Shown here: positions 1 to 11,800 of the stretch, one piece after another | How the letters are laid out: the number at the start of each line of letters is the position of its first letter | Position numbering within the stretch: the stretch's first letter is position 1 | Source: Silene conica | Lineage: Eukaryota > Streptophyta > Magnoliopsida > Caryophyllales > Caryophyllaceae | Length of the DNA stretch: 64,000 bases | NCBI GenBank assembly: GCA_029255685.2 | Contig: CM055314.2 | Coordinates: 2,870,399-2,934,398, forward strand | Direction: 5' to 3' | Made by a program: the position numbers and the translations under genes | Notes under the pieces: model-generated | Told to the model about the DNA's origin: nothing | What the model saw: the letters and a program-made list of their open reading frames with translations, nothing else | The model's database searches: none

Positions 1-324
1 TATGTAGTTAGCAAATTCAGTTGGAAGGTAATGAAGGAATATAATTTCCCTACTACAAGACTAATAAAAGTCCCTTGATATTAGGAAATATTAAGATGAA
101 AATTACAAGGCTTCCTTCTCGCCACCCCCTCCTACCTTCCTATTCAAATAAAGAGCGACCCTTGTTTGGATGGACGGGTTTATGGAAAAGCGAGGGGGAA
201 AAATCTACATTTTTAGAAAAAAAAAACCTTTTGAGTTAATTATTGTGCCAATGCAGCATGATGTGTGGGTATGTTGTTCATGAACCTTATTTTCCTGTAT
301 GATTTCGGTTTCTTTTTTTTCAAG

Positions 325-3300
325 ATATCGTGTAGGTTTATTACCTTGCGATATTAGTGGAGGTTTTGGTTGGGCTTTTGAGTCTTGTTCTACTAAAGAC
401 AAACAACGGGTGGACGTAGTCATGTATGGTGATCAAGTAGATAAAATGACAGAGTATTGTCATTTATCATCATTGTCAGAGCGATCAGTGGGTCGAGTGC
501 CTGTTGTTGGTCCTATTTGGAGGTATGATCAGCTCCCATCTAGTCATGTTTACATATGTTTGCAGAAGTCTTTTTCTCTCTATATGTTACCTATGGTGTT
601 ATATCTGTTCCTCCAGCTTTAGAATGATTTTAAAGATTAATGTGATAACTCTTTGAGGTTGTATTAGCGGCGGAGGTTGCTGTGACATGCAGGATCACTT
701 TAAACTTTATTCTTGATTTTTTTTTTGGGGTTTTTTATACATGTGATAAGTTCGATTTAAAATCTATAAAATTCCTTTGCCTTTCATTTTTTGTTTCACC
801 CCACTTCCGTTTTTTTCTTTTCTTTCTTTTTTCTTTTGTTGAGATGAGAGTTCACTCATAACGGTTCCAAAGGATGATTCATGTCAGCCGACCCCAAAAC
901 ATTTTGGGACTAAGGCTCTAATGTTGTTGTTGTTAACTGTTGATTCTTTGTTCTCTCGTTTCTTATACATTTAATTGTTTATGACTTCCTGAAATTTGAA
1001 TAGGGGAGGTATCGAAATCAGCGGAAAAATCAGCGGAAAATTAGATGGGTTGGAAGTGTTTATTCCAAAAAATTTGCAACCAAAAGTCCTCCAACTTAAA
1101 CAGTCATTACAAAAATCAGTATGTTTTTGCATGAAGAGTAGGCGTGCACTGTGGCCGAAACATTTTGATGATGTGGGGGCCGCTCACAGTGACATAGAGC
1201 TTTTCATGTTCCCTGAAGTTTCGAGGTGCTACATTCAGAGAATCCATTCACAGTTCTTGGATTTAGGAAACATTCTCATTCTTATTAGAGTTTTTCTGTG
1301 ACAGGAGTGTGATAGATTACGATGACCTCGTAGAGCATATGATATCAAATGACCTAGCCATGACATCACACATCGACAACTTCAAGCTGATTATCTTTAC
1401 TTCCCTTGAACAAGAAGATAACCAGCAACGTACTGCTATACAACATTTTGTCCTGACAACATTTGTTACCTTTTGTGCATGATACGGAGAATATCAAGGT
1501 ATCGATCCCCAATTACTGATGATGCTTACTTGGTTACAGATATAAAAGGGAAGTACTACCTATGGGGAGTGGTCAAGGTAAAAGAATACATGAGATGCAA
1601 GTCATCTCGAGGAAAAAATACAAATGCTGAAAAGAAAAGGAACAGCAAATCAACGAGAGCATTGGACTGTGCAAAGGAATCAAACAGCCCTTCGTCAGGT
1701 AGAAGAGGTAGGTAGTTAGTATTCATTGATTAATTTGCAGAATTTAGAAAAGTTTAGTTTAAAACCAATAAAAGAAGGTAACAATGGAGGGATAGAGAGC
1801 TGTTTCTGTACAGATAGAGCTGTAAACTATAGAATATTGTTCTAAAATTTTGTCGACTAATGTACATTTGTGGAATATATAGATAGTTTCGTACAGAGTG
1901 CTACGAAAAGTGTTGCAGACTTGCATAATAGGAATATTAATAATAGTTGCGCCTCAACCATAACCTTAAGGTTTTGGTTGAAATGGTTCATCTATCATGG
2001 TATCAGAGCCAGTGTGACCGAAGGTCACGTGTTTGAATCCTGGCAACCTCAAAACCCCTCAAAAACACGAAGTGGAAACCCAGCACACGGTATTGGTATG
2101 GGGGAGCATGTGCAAACTAACCAATCTTCAAGCCCAATGGGCATTTGAGTGAGGGAGCGTAATAGGAATATTAATAATAGTTGCGCCTTGACCATAACCT
2201 TAAGGTTTTGGTTGAAATGGTTCATCTATCATTGCATACTACGGAAATCATCATTTCTTTTCATCATTAGTTTTTGCTACACTTGCATTTTGAAAGATCA
2301 AAATATGATGTCTTGATGACAAAATTGAATATTTCCAAATTATATTTACTTAATTTTCAAGAAAAAGAATAGCAGATTGCTGGTTATGCCGAAGACTCGC
2401 TGTTCTTTGATTTTGAATTAGGATGGAATATAGTAAAATGGCTCACTAAACTGCTTTTTGTGAAGTTGCATCCATTGAAGTACAATTCTTGACGTAATTT
2501 TGATTATGAGACATGGGTAAGGCTACGTGCATATGACTCCCTTACCTTTCCTTCTGCAAGAGCCCTTGAGTCAGTGAGGTAATAGTGCTGTATTGAAGGA
2601 AAGAGAGCATGAAAGCGATAAAAGCATCTTCTGCAAGGTGCAGTGATGAACCTTGCCGAAAATCAAAATAGATTTGAAGATGTGTAATTTGTCACTCAAA
2701 TGAGGTCAACACTCACGCAGTCACGCGTGCAGTTTTCTAAGTTGTCATTAGTTCTGAGTTGTAATGCTATAATTACAGATGTTTCAGCCCCAAGTGTTCG
2801 CCACCAGCCGATCACAACAACACAGTTTGCTGTTAGATACAACTTTGTATCTCCACTGAGCCAAGGATGCAAGAGGCCTAGGAGTAAAAGAGGCAGAATA
2901 TCAAGAACTTTCAAGGAGGTTGGTGATGTTCGCAAGTCCGTCATAGCAGATTTCCCTGGTAAATGTAACTAGCTGCTAGCTTGCATTAAATATGTGAGAC
3001 AGCCCATTTAAGTAAAATCTCAATTCATATACTCAAACTGAAGTCATGAAAATGCTACCTCCTAGTAGTGAAGAATCTCACGATAATCTTCTCATAAAAC
3101 CGTTTCATATGAAAATTTGTGGTTTTTAAACAGGAATGGAGGGGAGAGACCAAGAAAACAATGGTGTCGTGCCTGTTAAATGGCATCAGACACTTGGCAA
3201 ATCAAGGCAAGCTAAAATCTGCACAAATATCGAACAAGTTCAGGTTGATAATGATCCTGACAGTACAGTGATGAAAAAGAAGCCTGTAATGGTTACTGAT

Positions 3301-3738
3301 GAAGTAGATAATCTGTCAAAAAAGGATGCTCTTACTAGTGTTGTAGGAGGTGCTGTCATGAATGATGGCATGACTAATCTAGGTGAGTTGAATAGCCTTA
3401 CTGTTAGCCTAGGTAGCACGGACACTTCTTCTAATTAGCCGTCCCGTGTCCGACACTCGGGCACTCGACACTCGTTGGACACATGGCTAAACCCAATTAT
3501 GTTATTAATTTTTTTTTAAAAAGTCCGTAAGATATTGTTCTCACAATGTTCTCATTGTAGGGTTGGGATCCGGTGAGAACCACCTTACAAGGAGAACCGG
3601 TGAGAACTCTTCCTTACGAAGTTTTTTTTAAAAAATTAATGACATAATTGGATTCGGCATGGAATTTTATGGTCAGAGAACATATTTCTTGGTCTAGAAA
3701 ATAAATACTAGTGGCGGAAAAATGATAGATACGAAAAA

Positions 3739-3779
<41 letters not shown>

Positions 3780-6724
3780 ATTATATTTAAATGACGTGTC
3801 CCGTGTCCTAAATTTCATGGGATGCCGTGTCCCGTGTCCGTGTCCGTGTCCGTGTCCGTGTCGTGTCCGTGTCCGTGTCCGTTTTGGTGCTACCTAGCTG
3901 TTAGCTGATCTTTGGAATTAGCTCTTTTATCGTAACTCAGTAAGATTTTGTAACAATTTATTATTTTAATTTCCTGTTTCTTGTTTTAACGTGAAGGTTC
4001 TCCTTCACCGAATTTAGCTGCAGAGGTAACTATCAATACTGAAACTGAAGAGGCAGAACAGCGCAGTTGGGACTCCAACATGGAAATTGATGAGCCCAGT
4101 GATTCTTCTGCCATCAATGTGAAGGAAACTGAGGTGCAGCAACGCAGTTGGGACAGTGATATGGAAATAGATGAGCCAACAGATGATGTTGTGAAAGGTA
4201 AACAAAGCATCATATGTAGCACCTTCCTTGTCCGGGTATAATCTGTGAACGCTTTTCTTTTGCACCATTTTGCTTGTTATCTGTATCTTAATTTGAAAAA
4301 CAAAATTTACTCTATTTTAGACCGAAAGACTTGTTAGATTATTTGTGAGGTTCATTCAGAATACGGTTCATTGCGTTTGTGCCTCCAATAGTATATGAAA
4401 TATAAACCAGAGAATGCTGTTCTCAACGCAATTTTCTTTATGTGTCATCCAAGCATAGGCGAACCTAGTGTGTAGCAAAGGGTAGCAGCCGCTACCCCAA
4501 ACATTAGAAAATCGTTTAAGAATAAATCGTTTTGCAACCCCAGATTTAAGCGCGATTATGAAAAGATAAGTAAAACTAAGGACCAAAATATAGCATTGTG
4601 AGTTATGCATAGCCGTGGTGAGGAATTATTTGAAGGTGTACTGTGTGCACCTAATCAGAGGTTTGAATCCCACGACGGCAATGTTGCTTATTTTTTAACT
4701 TTTCGCCATTATTCTCATTGTCTCATTTGATTCTTCTCGATTCAAATACTAGGTATTGTTTTAATTTTTCGCCATTATTCTCATTGTCTCATTTGATTCT
4801 TCTCGATTCAAATACTAGGTATTGTTTTAAACTTTCAAAATAGTAGTTGTTTATTACCTTTGGTTTTAGAATTTTTTGTCGTAACAATAATTATTTTTGT
4901 TTTTACGCTATTTAAATGTGTGTTTTGAGGGCATATAATGTAAGATTGGTCCAATAGAACATAAGCGTATCTATATTTTCAGCAACTCTCCTATAAGACC
5001 GTCATATAACATAATCTTTTAGGCTATCAAAATAAATAAATAAATTACAAATAACTATAGGCTATCAAAATAAATAAATAAATCTTTTAATTAAATTTTT
5101 TGAGCTTTTGGTTATTTGATTAAAAAATGAGTTATAAGTTCAATTGTTGGGATTTTGGATTGTAACTATAAGACACTCTTATAAAATAATTTGTGATATA
5201 TAATTTTTTTTTTAAAAACTCAAATTTAACCATTGTATAGTTTAAAAAATTCAAAACAAGACTCGCAGTATTCTTAAAATATAAATTTAAAACAAGTCGC
5301 AAAATGATTAAATGAAAATTTGAAGCCATATTTCGTAGAGTATGGAACGATTAAATTGATCGTTGCGAATTTGTAAATGTAATATTTATATAACATATAT
5401 CGTACTACATGTTTATTAAATTTTAATATTAATTTTAAGCTTTATATATTCGCTACCCCACCGATGAAATCCTGGGTTCGCCCCTGCATCCAAAAAAAAC
5501 CTTTCTTTCTGTTGGATCAATGCCGGGGTAGGGATGTGTACTTCCAATTCCCTTACGACCTCATATGCGAAGGCTTTCAGGTTCATTTAGGCACTATGGA
5601 GTGTATGGACTATGGTAATGCTGGTCAAATCTGAATTTGTGTGTTTGAAGACACTCCTTTCTGAAATTTCAGATGACGTTGAGTTACAACCACAAAGCAA
5701 CGCGTCTCAAGCAATGGATGCTGAAATTAAGGCTTGTTTGACCCCTTTTCTCAATTCCGAAGAATTTCCAGTGCAAGAAGTTCCCAATTCAGCGAGTGTT
5801 ACTAATCAGAATAATTCCGAGAATATGATACTGAGATTAAATGAAGAATCGACACGTGATGGTATGTTAAAATTGACTTCTGGATTCATTTTTATATCTT
5901 GATAATGTAGCGCCAATCTTTAGAGATTCTTGTCGTGTTTTAGGTCCTACTGTAGCGCCAAGAAGTTGTAACGTTCCGGCTTTTTGGGTTTTACAGGTCG
6001 TTGTCAACGAGTTGCCAGGGTAGATCATCTCGAATGTCAGGCTTCTGATCCTCTTCCTGAAATGGACTCATGTAGGACTCCCGTGCCTACGTTTGAAGAA
6101 CCAGGACCTTGCTCATCTTCCAGTTCCACATTAGTGCTAGAGGTCGATGAAGAAGAAGACAAACAAGAAACTGCCATGAAAGGGACTGAAATTTTACGTG
6201 TACAAGTAGGGCAATACACGATCAAATCTGATTTGGCACCCATTCTTACGAAAATTCTCATTAAATACGGAGATATTGGACTGGGATGCTCGATGATGCC
6301 TGAGACGGTACTCGAGACAATTTGCAAGGCATTTCAGGAGCTAGAGCAGGTCTCCTTTACGGACCTACGCTCTCATCATCTTGACCATCTTCGAAACTTG
6401 TGCCAGCTTGGTGAGACTTTAGAATTTGATATGAAATGGCTCTATGACCGATGTGAAGACGTTGAGAAGAAAGTTCTTCAGATAAGTCAGTACCCTTTCC
6501 TGAAGGAAGAACTGGCCAAATGCAATAAATCCATCGAGTCACTGCAAGAGAACGTGGACCTCAATAGATCCATTGTGGCTAAATTGCTCGAGGAAAATAA
6601 GTTGATGGAAGAAGAAGTCGAGTCACTGACTGAACATCGAGAGAAGCTGCAGTGTGAGATTGAGGATGTGAGGTTTCAGTCGAAACGCTTCATAGGCAGG
6701 TCCCTTGTGGATGGACTGTTTTAG
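325..6724 (+). CDS. AIPP2-like protein with degenerate PHD finger, SPOC-like region and PEARLI4 C-terminus (5' partial)
   Basis: Nine exons with matching phases: 325-522, 1004-1225, 1305-1429, 1540-1707, 2779-2958, 3134-3382, 3997-4197, 5673-5861, 5997-6724 (about 753 codons; stop TAG). The first exon is the second half of a PHD finger (RYRVGLLP, then WAFESC), but a cysteine of the HxxC pair and one of the last CxxC pair are replaced. GPIWRG and the AHSDIELFMFPE and YDDLVEHMISNDLAM stretches match the SPOC-like region of plant AIPP2-type PHD proteins, which act in nuclear chromatin/RNA-processing complexes (family knowledge). Exon 3997-4197 has a duplicated RSWDSxMEIDEPxD segment. The last exon is acidic at first, then carries a PEARLI4-type domain (YTIKSDLAPIL, IKYGDI) and a coiled coil ending SLVDGLF. 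The first PHD half and the start codon must lie upstream of the window. Introns hold a TRIM and two hAT elements. Function is inferred from family only. Confidence 0.72.
1926..2231 (+). mobile_element. TRIM (miniature LTR retrotransposon)
   Basis: Two 72-bp terminal direct repeats (1926-1997 and 2160-2231) flank a 162-bp interior. TGGTATCAGAGCC directly after the first repeat (1998-2010) is the classic primer-binding site complementary to initiator tRNA-Met, and a purine-rich GAGTGAGGGAGCG precedes the second repeat. TTGCA flanks both sides (1921-1925 and 2232-2236) as a 5-bp target duplication. There is no coding capacity. It sits in the intron between exons 1540-1707 and 2779-2958 of the PHD/PEARLI4 gene. 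The termini start TA rather than TG, so the exact edge could be a base or two off. Confidence 0.85.
3409..3897. mobile_element. hAT-type MITE, copy A
   Basis: It begins CTAGGTAGCAC and ends with the exact reverse complement GTGCTACCTAG (11-bp perfect TIR). It is flanked by CTGTTAGC on both sides (3401-3408, 3898-3905), an 8-bp target duplication typical of hAT. The interior holds an (AT)n run (about 3743-3777), a GTGTCC hexamer array (about 3823-3880) and no gene. It lies in intron 3383-3996. A second family member is at 61320-61660. Confidence 0.85.
3743..3880. repeat. (AT)n microsatellite and (GTGTCC)n array inside MITE copy A
   Basis: There are about 17 AT dinucleotides at 3743-3777, then a subterminal run of the hexamer GTGTCC with one irregular unit at 3823-3880. 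GTGTCC/GGACAC motifs also occur near the other end of this MITE and in copy B at 61320-61660, so subterminal hexamer repeats look like a family feature, perhaps transposase-binding repeats as in other hAT elements (inference). Confidence 0.8.
4454..5486. mobile_element. hAT-like non-autonomous element, about 1.03 kb
   Basis: The left end CATAGGCGAACCTAG and the reverse-complemented right end CAGGGGCGAACCCAG match at 12 of 15 positions. The flanks CATCCAAG (4446-4453) and CATCCAAA (5487-5494) are an 8-bp target duplication with one mismatch. Size, TIR start and TSD fit hAT. Inside is a 66-bp tandem duplication (about 4698-4763 and 4764-4829) and a repeated GGCTATCAAAATAAATAAAT. No coding region is seen. 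It is inserted in intron 4198-5672. Confidence 0.75.
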
Positions 6725-7008
6725 CGGCACCCTGCTTAAGTGCTTAATAGTCCCTTTTTTCGGGCAAGCCGTGATGAAAACACAACATTCTGGGTTAACG
6801 GTGCTAAAAACGGTTTAGGGTAGTCTTAGATACGGGTATGCTGACAATCGAGAAGGATCGCGGCTGGTCGGCCCCTACTGGCTCTTCAAGTTTGTATGGG
6901 TTTTGTATATGTATTAGATTTCGAACCTTATTGCCTCAATGATTCAATGTTTCACGGTTGGTTCATGTTTGAATCTTGGCCATTACTTCTTCAATAAGTT
7001 GCTCTTTT

Positions 7009-7306
7009 GACGGGTATATTCGTTACAAGTTTGCGACGGGTCAAGTACACCCAGTTGTTTAGAAAAGACAAAAATAAAAGTTCATAAAAAAATCACAAAT
7101 GTTTTGAGAACAAGAGTTAGCTCAAGTGGTAAGAGCTCTCTTATTCCAACCATGAAGTTGGGGGGTTCGATTCTCATCTGCGACATAGTGCGCTCATTTG
7201 AACCAAAAAAATCACAAATGCTTTGTTTTATCTTCCCAAATGGATTTTATTTGACCCGTCACAAATTTACGACAGATATCGCCGTTACAAATAAGAATTT
7301 GTGTCA
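7009..7306. mobile_element. Foldback MITE with GACGGGTATA-type arms, interrupted by a SINE
   Basis: The left arm (GACGGGTATATTCGTTACAA, then TTGCGACGGGTCAA) is matched in inverted orientation by the right arm ending at AGAATTTGTG. Related GACGGATATACCCGTCACAA repeats recur at 20386-20532, 8905-8965, 12195-12240 and 29948-30012, so this is a dispersed family. Superfamily not assigned; a Mutator-like origin is possible. A tRNA-like SINE splits it at 7107-7204. Confidence 0.55.
7107..7204 (+). mobile_element. Short tRNA-derived SINE with long target duplication
   Basis: An A-box-like TTAGCTCAAGTGGT (7117-7130) and a B-box GGGTTCGATTC (7163-7173) are spaced as in a tRNA gene. Nearly identical 21-bp direct repeats, AAAAAATCACAAATG followed by YTTTG, flank the element (7086-7106, 7205-7225), as expected for LINE-mediated retroposition. 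The tRNA-like body is too degenerate to fold as a functional tRNA, and no acceptor stem is evident. Confidence 0.7.
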
Positions 7307-7499
7307 GAATCTTTTGTTTCAAGAAGTGTGAATATAACTAGCTGCTAGTGTCCCATGACCCATATTTATGGATGAATTCCTCTATAGATTTTTATTTTGA
7401 CTGTGACAGACCAACATTTCATCTGTGCCTTCAACGGTTATAATATTTCCATGGGTGCCAGGAATAATATCAGGCGGTAAATTTTCTGTGTTTTTTTGG

Positions 7500-7704
7500 C
7501 TTCATTTCAGCTCTTTTTAAATTTTGCTTGGTTGTATTCCGTTCAATTTTATTTACCTTCGATCAATTATGTTCAATTAATCTCTTTACAAAATTAGCTT
7601 TTAATTCAATTAAATTAACTTTACCTCAACTCCACTCAATTTATTTCAATTAAACTCTATTCTAATTAATTCAATTCAACTCGTTTCAGTCGAAAAGAAC
7701 AGTC
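7500..7704 (+). repeat. Degenerate copy of the 10560-10783 MITE
   Basis: TTCAGCTC, TTTTGCTTGG, ATCAATTATGTTCAATTAAT and GTTTCAGTCGAAAAGAACAG occur in the same order and orientation as in the MITE at 10560-10783. The left terminus is eroded and no clear target duplication remains. It lies upstream of the second PHD/PEARLI4 gene. Confidence 0.6.
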
Positions 7705-8218
7705 ATTATCCTTATTATTTGATGCGCATTTTTTTCTTTTCTTTTTTGGTGCATAAAGAGGGTCAGAGCCACGAAAAAGAAACTAGTTATTCGTTATTAC
7801 AAGGGGAATAGCTACCCAAATATATCTTCTCTAAGTATAGTCGACTTCAGGAAAGAGCAAATACCACAAGAAAGATAGAAGGCAAAAATACAATTATCCG
7901 TCTCATCCCGAATGATTCCGCCTCTTCCTGCTTGACCCGGGTTTCCTAAACACCGTCGGTATTAATTGAATCCAACCGTGTGGGGTGGTAGCAACGCCCA
8001 AAAATCTCAATTCTAGGTGGATTGGGATGAAATATGAAGATGTTGTACATATCAAAAGCTTGTTTCGAGCTCGCAAATTGTTGAAAGAGTAAATTTAAGG
8101 GCTTGGTAGGATTTTCCCCACTTTTTCCGAAAACAATATTATTTCTCCATTCGACGCACTTTTTATGGTGTACTGTAACACGCATTTGTTGTAAAAGTAG
8201 ATGTACCATTAATTCATA

Positions 8219-8472
8219 CTCCCTCCATTCATATCCACATTACACATTTCTTTTTTCACGTTTGCCAACGCGTCTTTTGTACGGTAAATATTGTTAGCTA
8301 CGTATTTTCAAAAATTATAAAAATTAGATATTAATAATATATTCGTAAAGACGAATAAAACTAGATCTCACATGAATATAATTTTATTTACGTATCGAGA
8401 GAAAATCGAATTTGAATGGTTGTTTGTGAATAGTGTGTAAAATAGAAATGTGTAAGGTGGATTTGAATGGAG
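8219..8472. mobile_element. Stowaway-like MITE, right end decayed
   Basis: It starts TA|CTCCCTCCATTCATATCCAC, the typical Stowaway terminus. The right end TTTGAATGGAG is a partial inverted match, without the final GGGAG-TA. The interior (ACGTTTGCCAACGC, CTACGTATTTTC, AGACGAATAAA) is shared with the element at 13769-14027. Confidence 0.65.
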
Positions 8473-8807
8473 TTCATAATTTGATTCCATGCAATAAATG
8501 ATAAGCTCCTCATTCCTGATGTACTTATTGTACTATGAATTATGATATTCTCAGTCTCCCACACACATTTATTTCCTTTCTTAGAAATGGTGGAATTCAT
8601 GGTTGCTCAGTTTCCCTACTAGTACTGCCTACCTCATCGCCGATCATCCCACGCACATTCCCCATAACATAAATTCATAACACTATTCTGTTGTTTCCGT
8701 ATGTCAACATTTTTCGTGTTCGGTTTTTACGGTTCGTTCTTCACTCTTACCAAACATGAATTACAGTACCAATTTGTGTTTTTGGGTTTTGCCAGGAAGT
8801 GAATAAA

Positions 8808-11800
8808 ATGGAAATTCAGGGCAAAAGACTTCCATCAGAGAAGGATCGTGTGAAAAAAACAAAAAAGGTAACTTTTTTTTCACTTTTTACTTCACTCATA
8901 TATATTACGGTCCGTCTTGCTTGTGAGGGTCGATTAAAATCCGTCACAAATGAGAATTTGTGTATATATTTAGAATGTTGGATTATCTGAGTGAGTGAAT
9001 TTATTTTTTCTCAGCTGCTACTCCTTGTTCAACATTTTGGTAATCTTCTACATAATGTGTTTAAGGCCCTGTTTGGTAAACAACGGATTGATATTAGTAG
9101 GAGCAGATTGTAAAAGCATATTTGACCAGCAGAATTTGTTGGCAGTTTTGACTAGCATATTCAATTAGCAGAATTTGTTAGAGGTGTTTGGTAATTAGCA
9201 GAATTAAATTAGCAGATTATCCCAATCATGTGTCAAATGACAAAACAGGACATGAATAAATTATTGAGTAATATTTGTAAAAAATAGGGCTAATATTTTT
9301 TTAAGGTTAAAAAAATAATTTTTTTAATTTTGTCAATATACTATTTGAATATGCTGGGGGGAGCAGCATATTCCAAAAGAGCATATTGAAGCTCATTCTA
9401 CTCTTCCAATATGCTGTTTACCAAACAGTCCAAATAGCATATTGTTTGGTCAAACCTACTAATTGCCTCAATATGCTAATTTTTTTGCAATATGCTGTTT
9501 ACCAAACAGCGCCTAACTGTCCCAAAGGTCGTGTTGGGTTCGTTTTCGTGCAACTTTTACCTGGTCCGACCCAGTGATATGAATTGTTCACACATAGTAT
9601 CCCCAAGACATTCAAATTGCCTTTCTTATTGCCTAACCCGACTTGTTTAATCCAATCCATTTATATGTGGGTGATTCTAATGACCTATTTAACAGAAACT
9701 GATTAAGCTAATCTAACTTGTTTATGGTGAAACACCTATTTAACCCGACTTATTTAAGTGGTTGGCTCATGAGTCATGACCCAACCCAATTAAATGGGTT
9801 ATTTTCCGAGATTTACAAGACGTATCAAAACAATGGAAGCAGAGAGGTATGTTTTTGATAGATGAACCATTTCACCATACCGTGTGCTTGGTTTCCACTT
9901 CGTGAGTTTTTGAGGTTGCAAGAATTTGAACTCGTGATCTTTGGCCACACTGATTCTGATACCATGACAACTAAAACCTTAAGCTGATGGTTGAGGTCAA
10001 CTATTATTAATATTCCTATTAGTTCTGACCTTTAGCCTGATTGCATAGATAAGAAACAATGGTTTATAATGACTAATGAGAGACTTTCTGTGTAATCCTT
10101 TATTGGATATTTAATTTGATGTTGAGTTATAATTGGTCCGTCGTCTGCTAAGATGTCTAAGAGCTTTTCTGGATACAATTTAGGAGGGAACAGAAGGGAA
10201 AGGAAGAGAAGGGAGGAGAAATGAATATTATATGTAGAACAAGCGGGTGCTATTGATGCATTTGAATAATATTATCGCTGTTGCTTAAACATACGATCCT
10301 TGACTTGGCGTAAAATCAATAAACATTGGACTTGATTCAGAATCAGTTGTACTTCATATGTCTCCTTCATAAAATTTTGATTTACCATTGTTATTGATTG
10401 TCAAGGTTTGCTATGTTTGCGGGGACAGAGGCTTCTCTCAGCTTATCGTTAATTGCTCAGAATGTTCTGATCTAGCTATACACTGGTCAGTCTTTGCTCT
10501 CTTTTGTATCGAGTAATTGCATTATTCTTTTTTCGCCTTTTTATCCCATTCAAGATTTAGGCTCTGTTCTTTCTGCCTTAATTTCAGCTCCTTTCAATTT
10601 TGCTTGGTTGAATTTTGTTAGGTTTTATTTACGTTCAATCAATTATGTTCAATTAATCTCTTCACAAAATTAACTTTTAATTCAAGTAAATTCACTTTAC
10701 CTCAATTTCACTCAATTTAGTTCAATTAAGCTTTTACTCCAATTAATGCAATTCAGCTCGTTTCAGCCGAAAAGAACAGGGTCTTAGTTATGAACTGAAC
10801 TCCGATATTGAGTGATTTTGTTTCCAGGTATTGCTTGGGCATAATACCAGGAAGCGAGAATAATACTAATGTTACTAACTGGGTTTGTGAGAGTTGTGCA
10901 TTAATGGAATCTAAACCATGTGAGACAGCCCTAGTTGAGGACCAGCCAGAAATTTTACGAAAGCTGCCACCAAAATCGTTACCTGAAATATTGGAAGAAG
11001 AAGAAGAAGAACGGAAAAAACAATTTCAGCATTCTGGAGAAACCCTCGTACCCATGACTGTTTCTTATAAGGAAGTTGCCTTGTCGCCTTTCATAGAACA
11101 CCCTGAAGAAATTTCTCAAGGACTAGTTTTAATAGCAAGTTCATCAGGAGAAATCACCATTCATGAGAGCCGTGAATTCGAAGATGGAGAAAATGGAGAA
11201 GAGTATAGTATTGAAGATACTATGGAGCTTGATTTTGGAGCTGAAGAGCAAATTGATTCAGGGTTTTTAAGTGAGACAGTAGAACTAAATTTCGGAACTG
11301 ATGAAGAGAATAATGAATCGCAATCTTCTAAACCTCACGATTCTCCTGAAATGAGCATTCCAGCTTCTGTTCTCGACATGGCAAATGAATTTCTCGAAAC
11401 CACTTTGGAAAGGATTGACGTGAATGTGGGTCCATACAAAATCAGATCGGATTTGGCACCGATTCTCAGAAATCTACTCAGCAAGTATAGTGATATATTT
11501 CATGACTGTATAGTTGAACCCGACATTTTCCTAGTGACAGTCTGCCAAGCGATTCAATATCTCCAAACAATCCCTTTTAAAAATCTACGACAGCAATACA
11601 TTGATTATATACGGGACACTCTCAAGTTCCCTGACGCTTGTGCAGTCAATGTAGAATGGCTTGAAAAGCATTGTGACTACCTTCAAGAAGTTGTTCATCA
11701 GACAGTAAATTATATCGCGTTGAAGGAGGAATGGGATGAGACTGCTAGGAACGTTCGCTTGAAGAAAAAGATGGTAGGTTCCAGTGGGTCCAAACAAGAG

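Noticed and set aside
7107..7204. Possible functional tRNA gene
   Set aside because: A and B boxes are present but no acceptor stem or sensible cloverleaf is seen, and a 21-bp target duplication shows a retroposed SINE.
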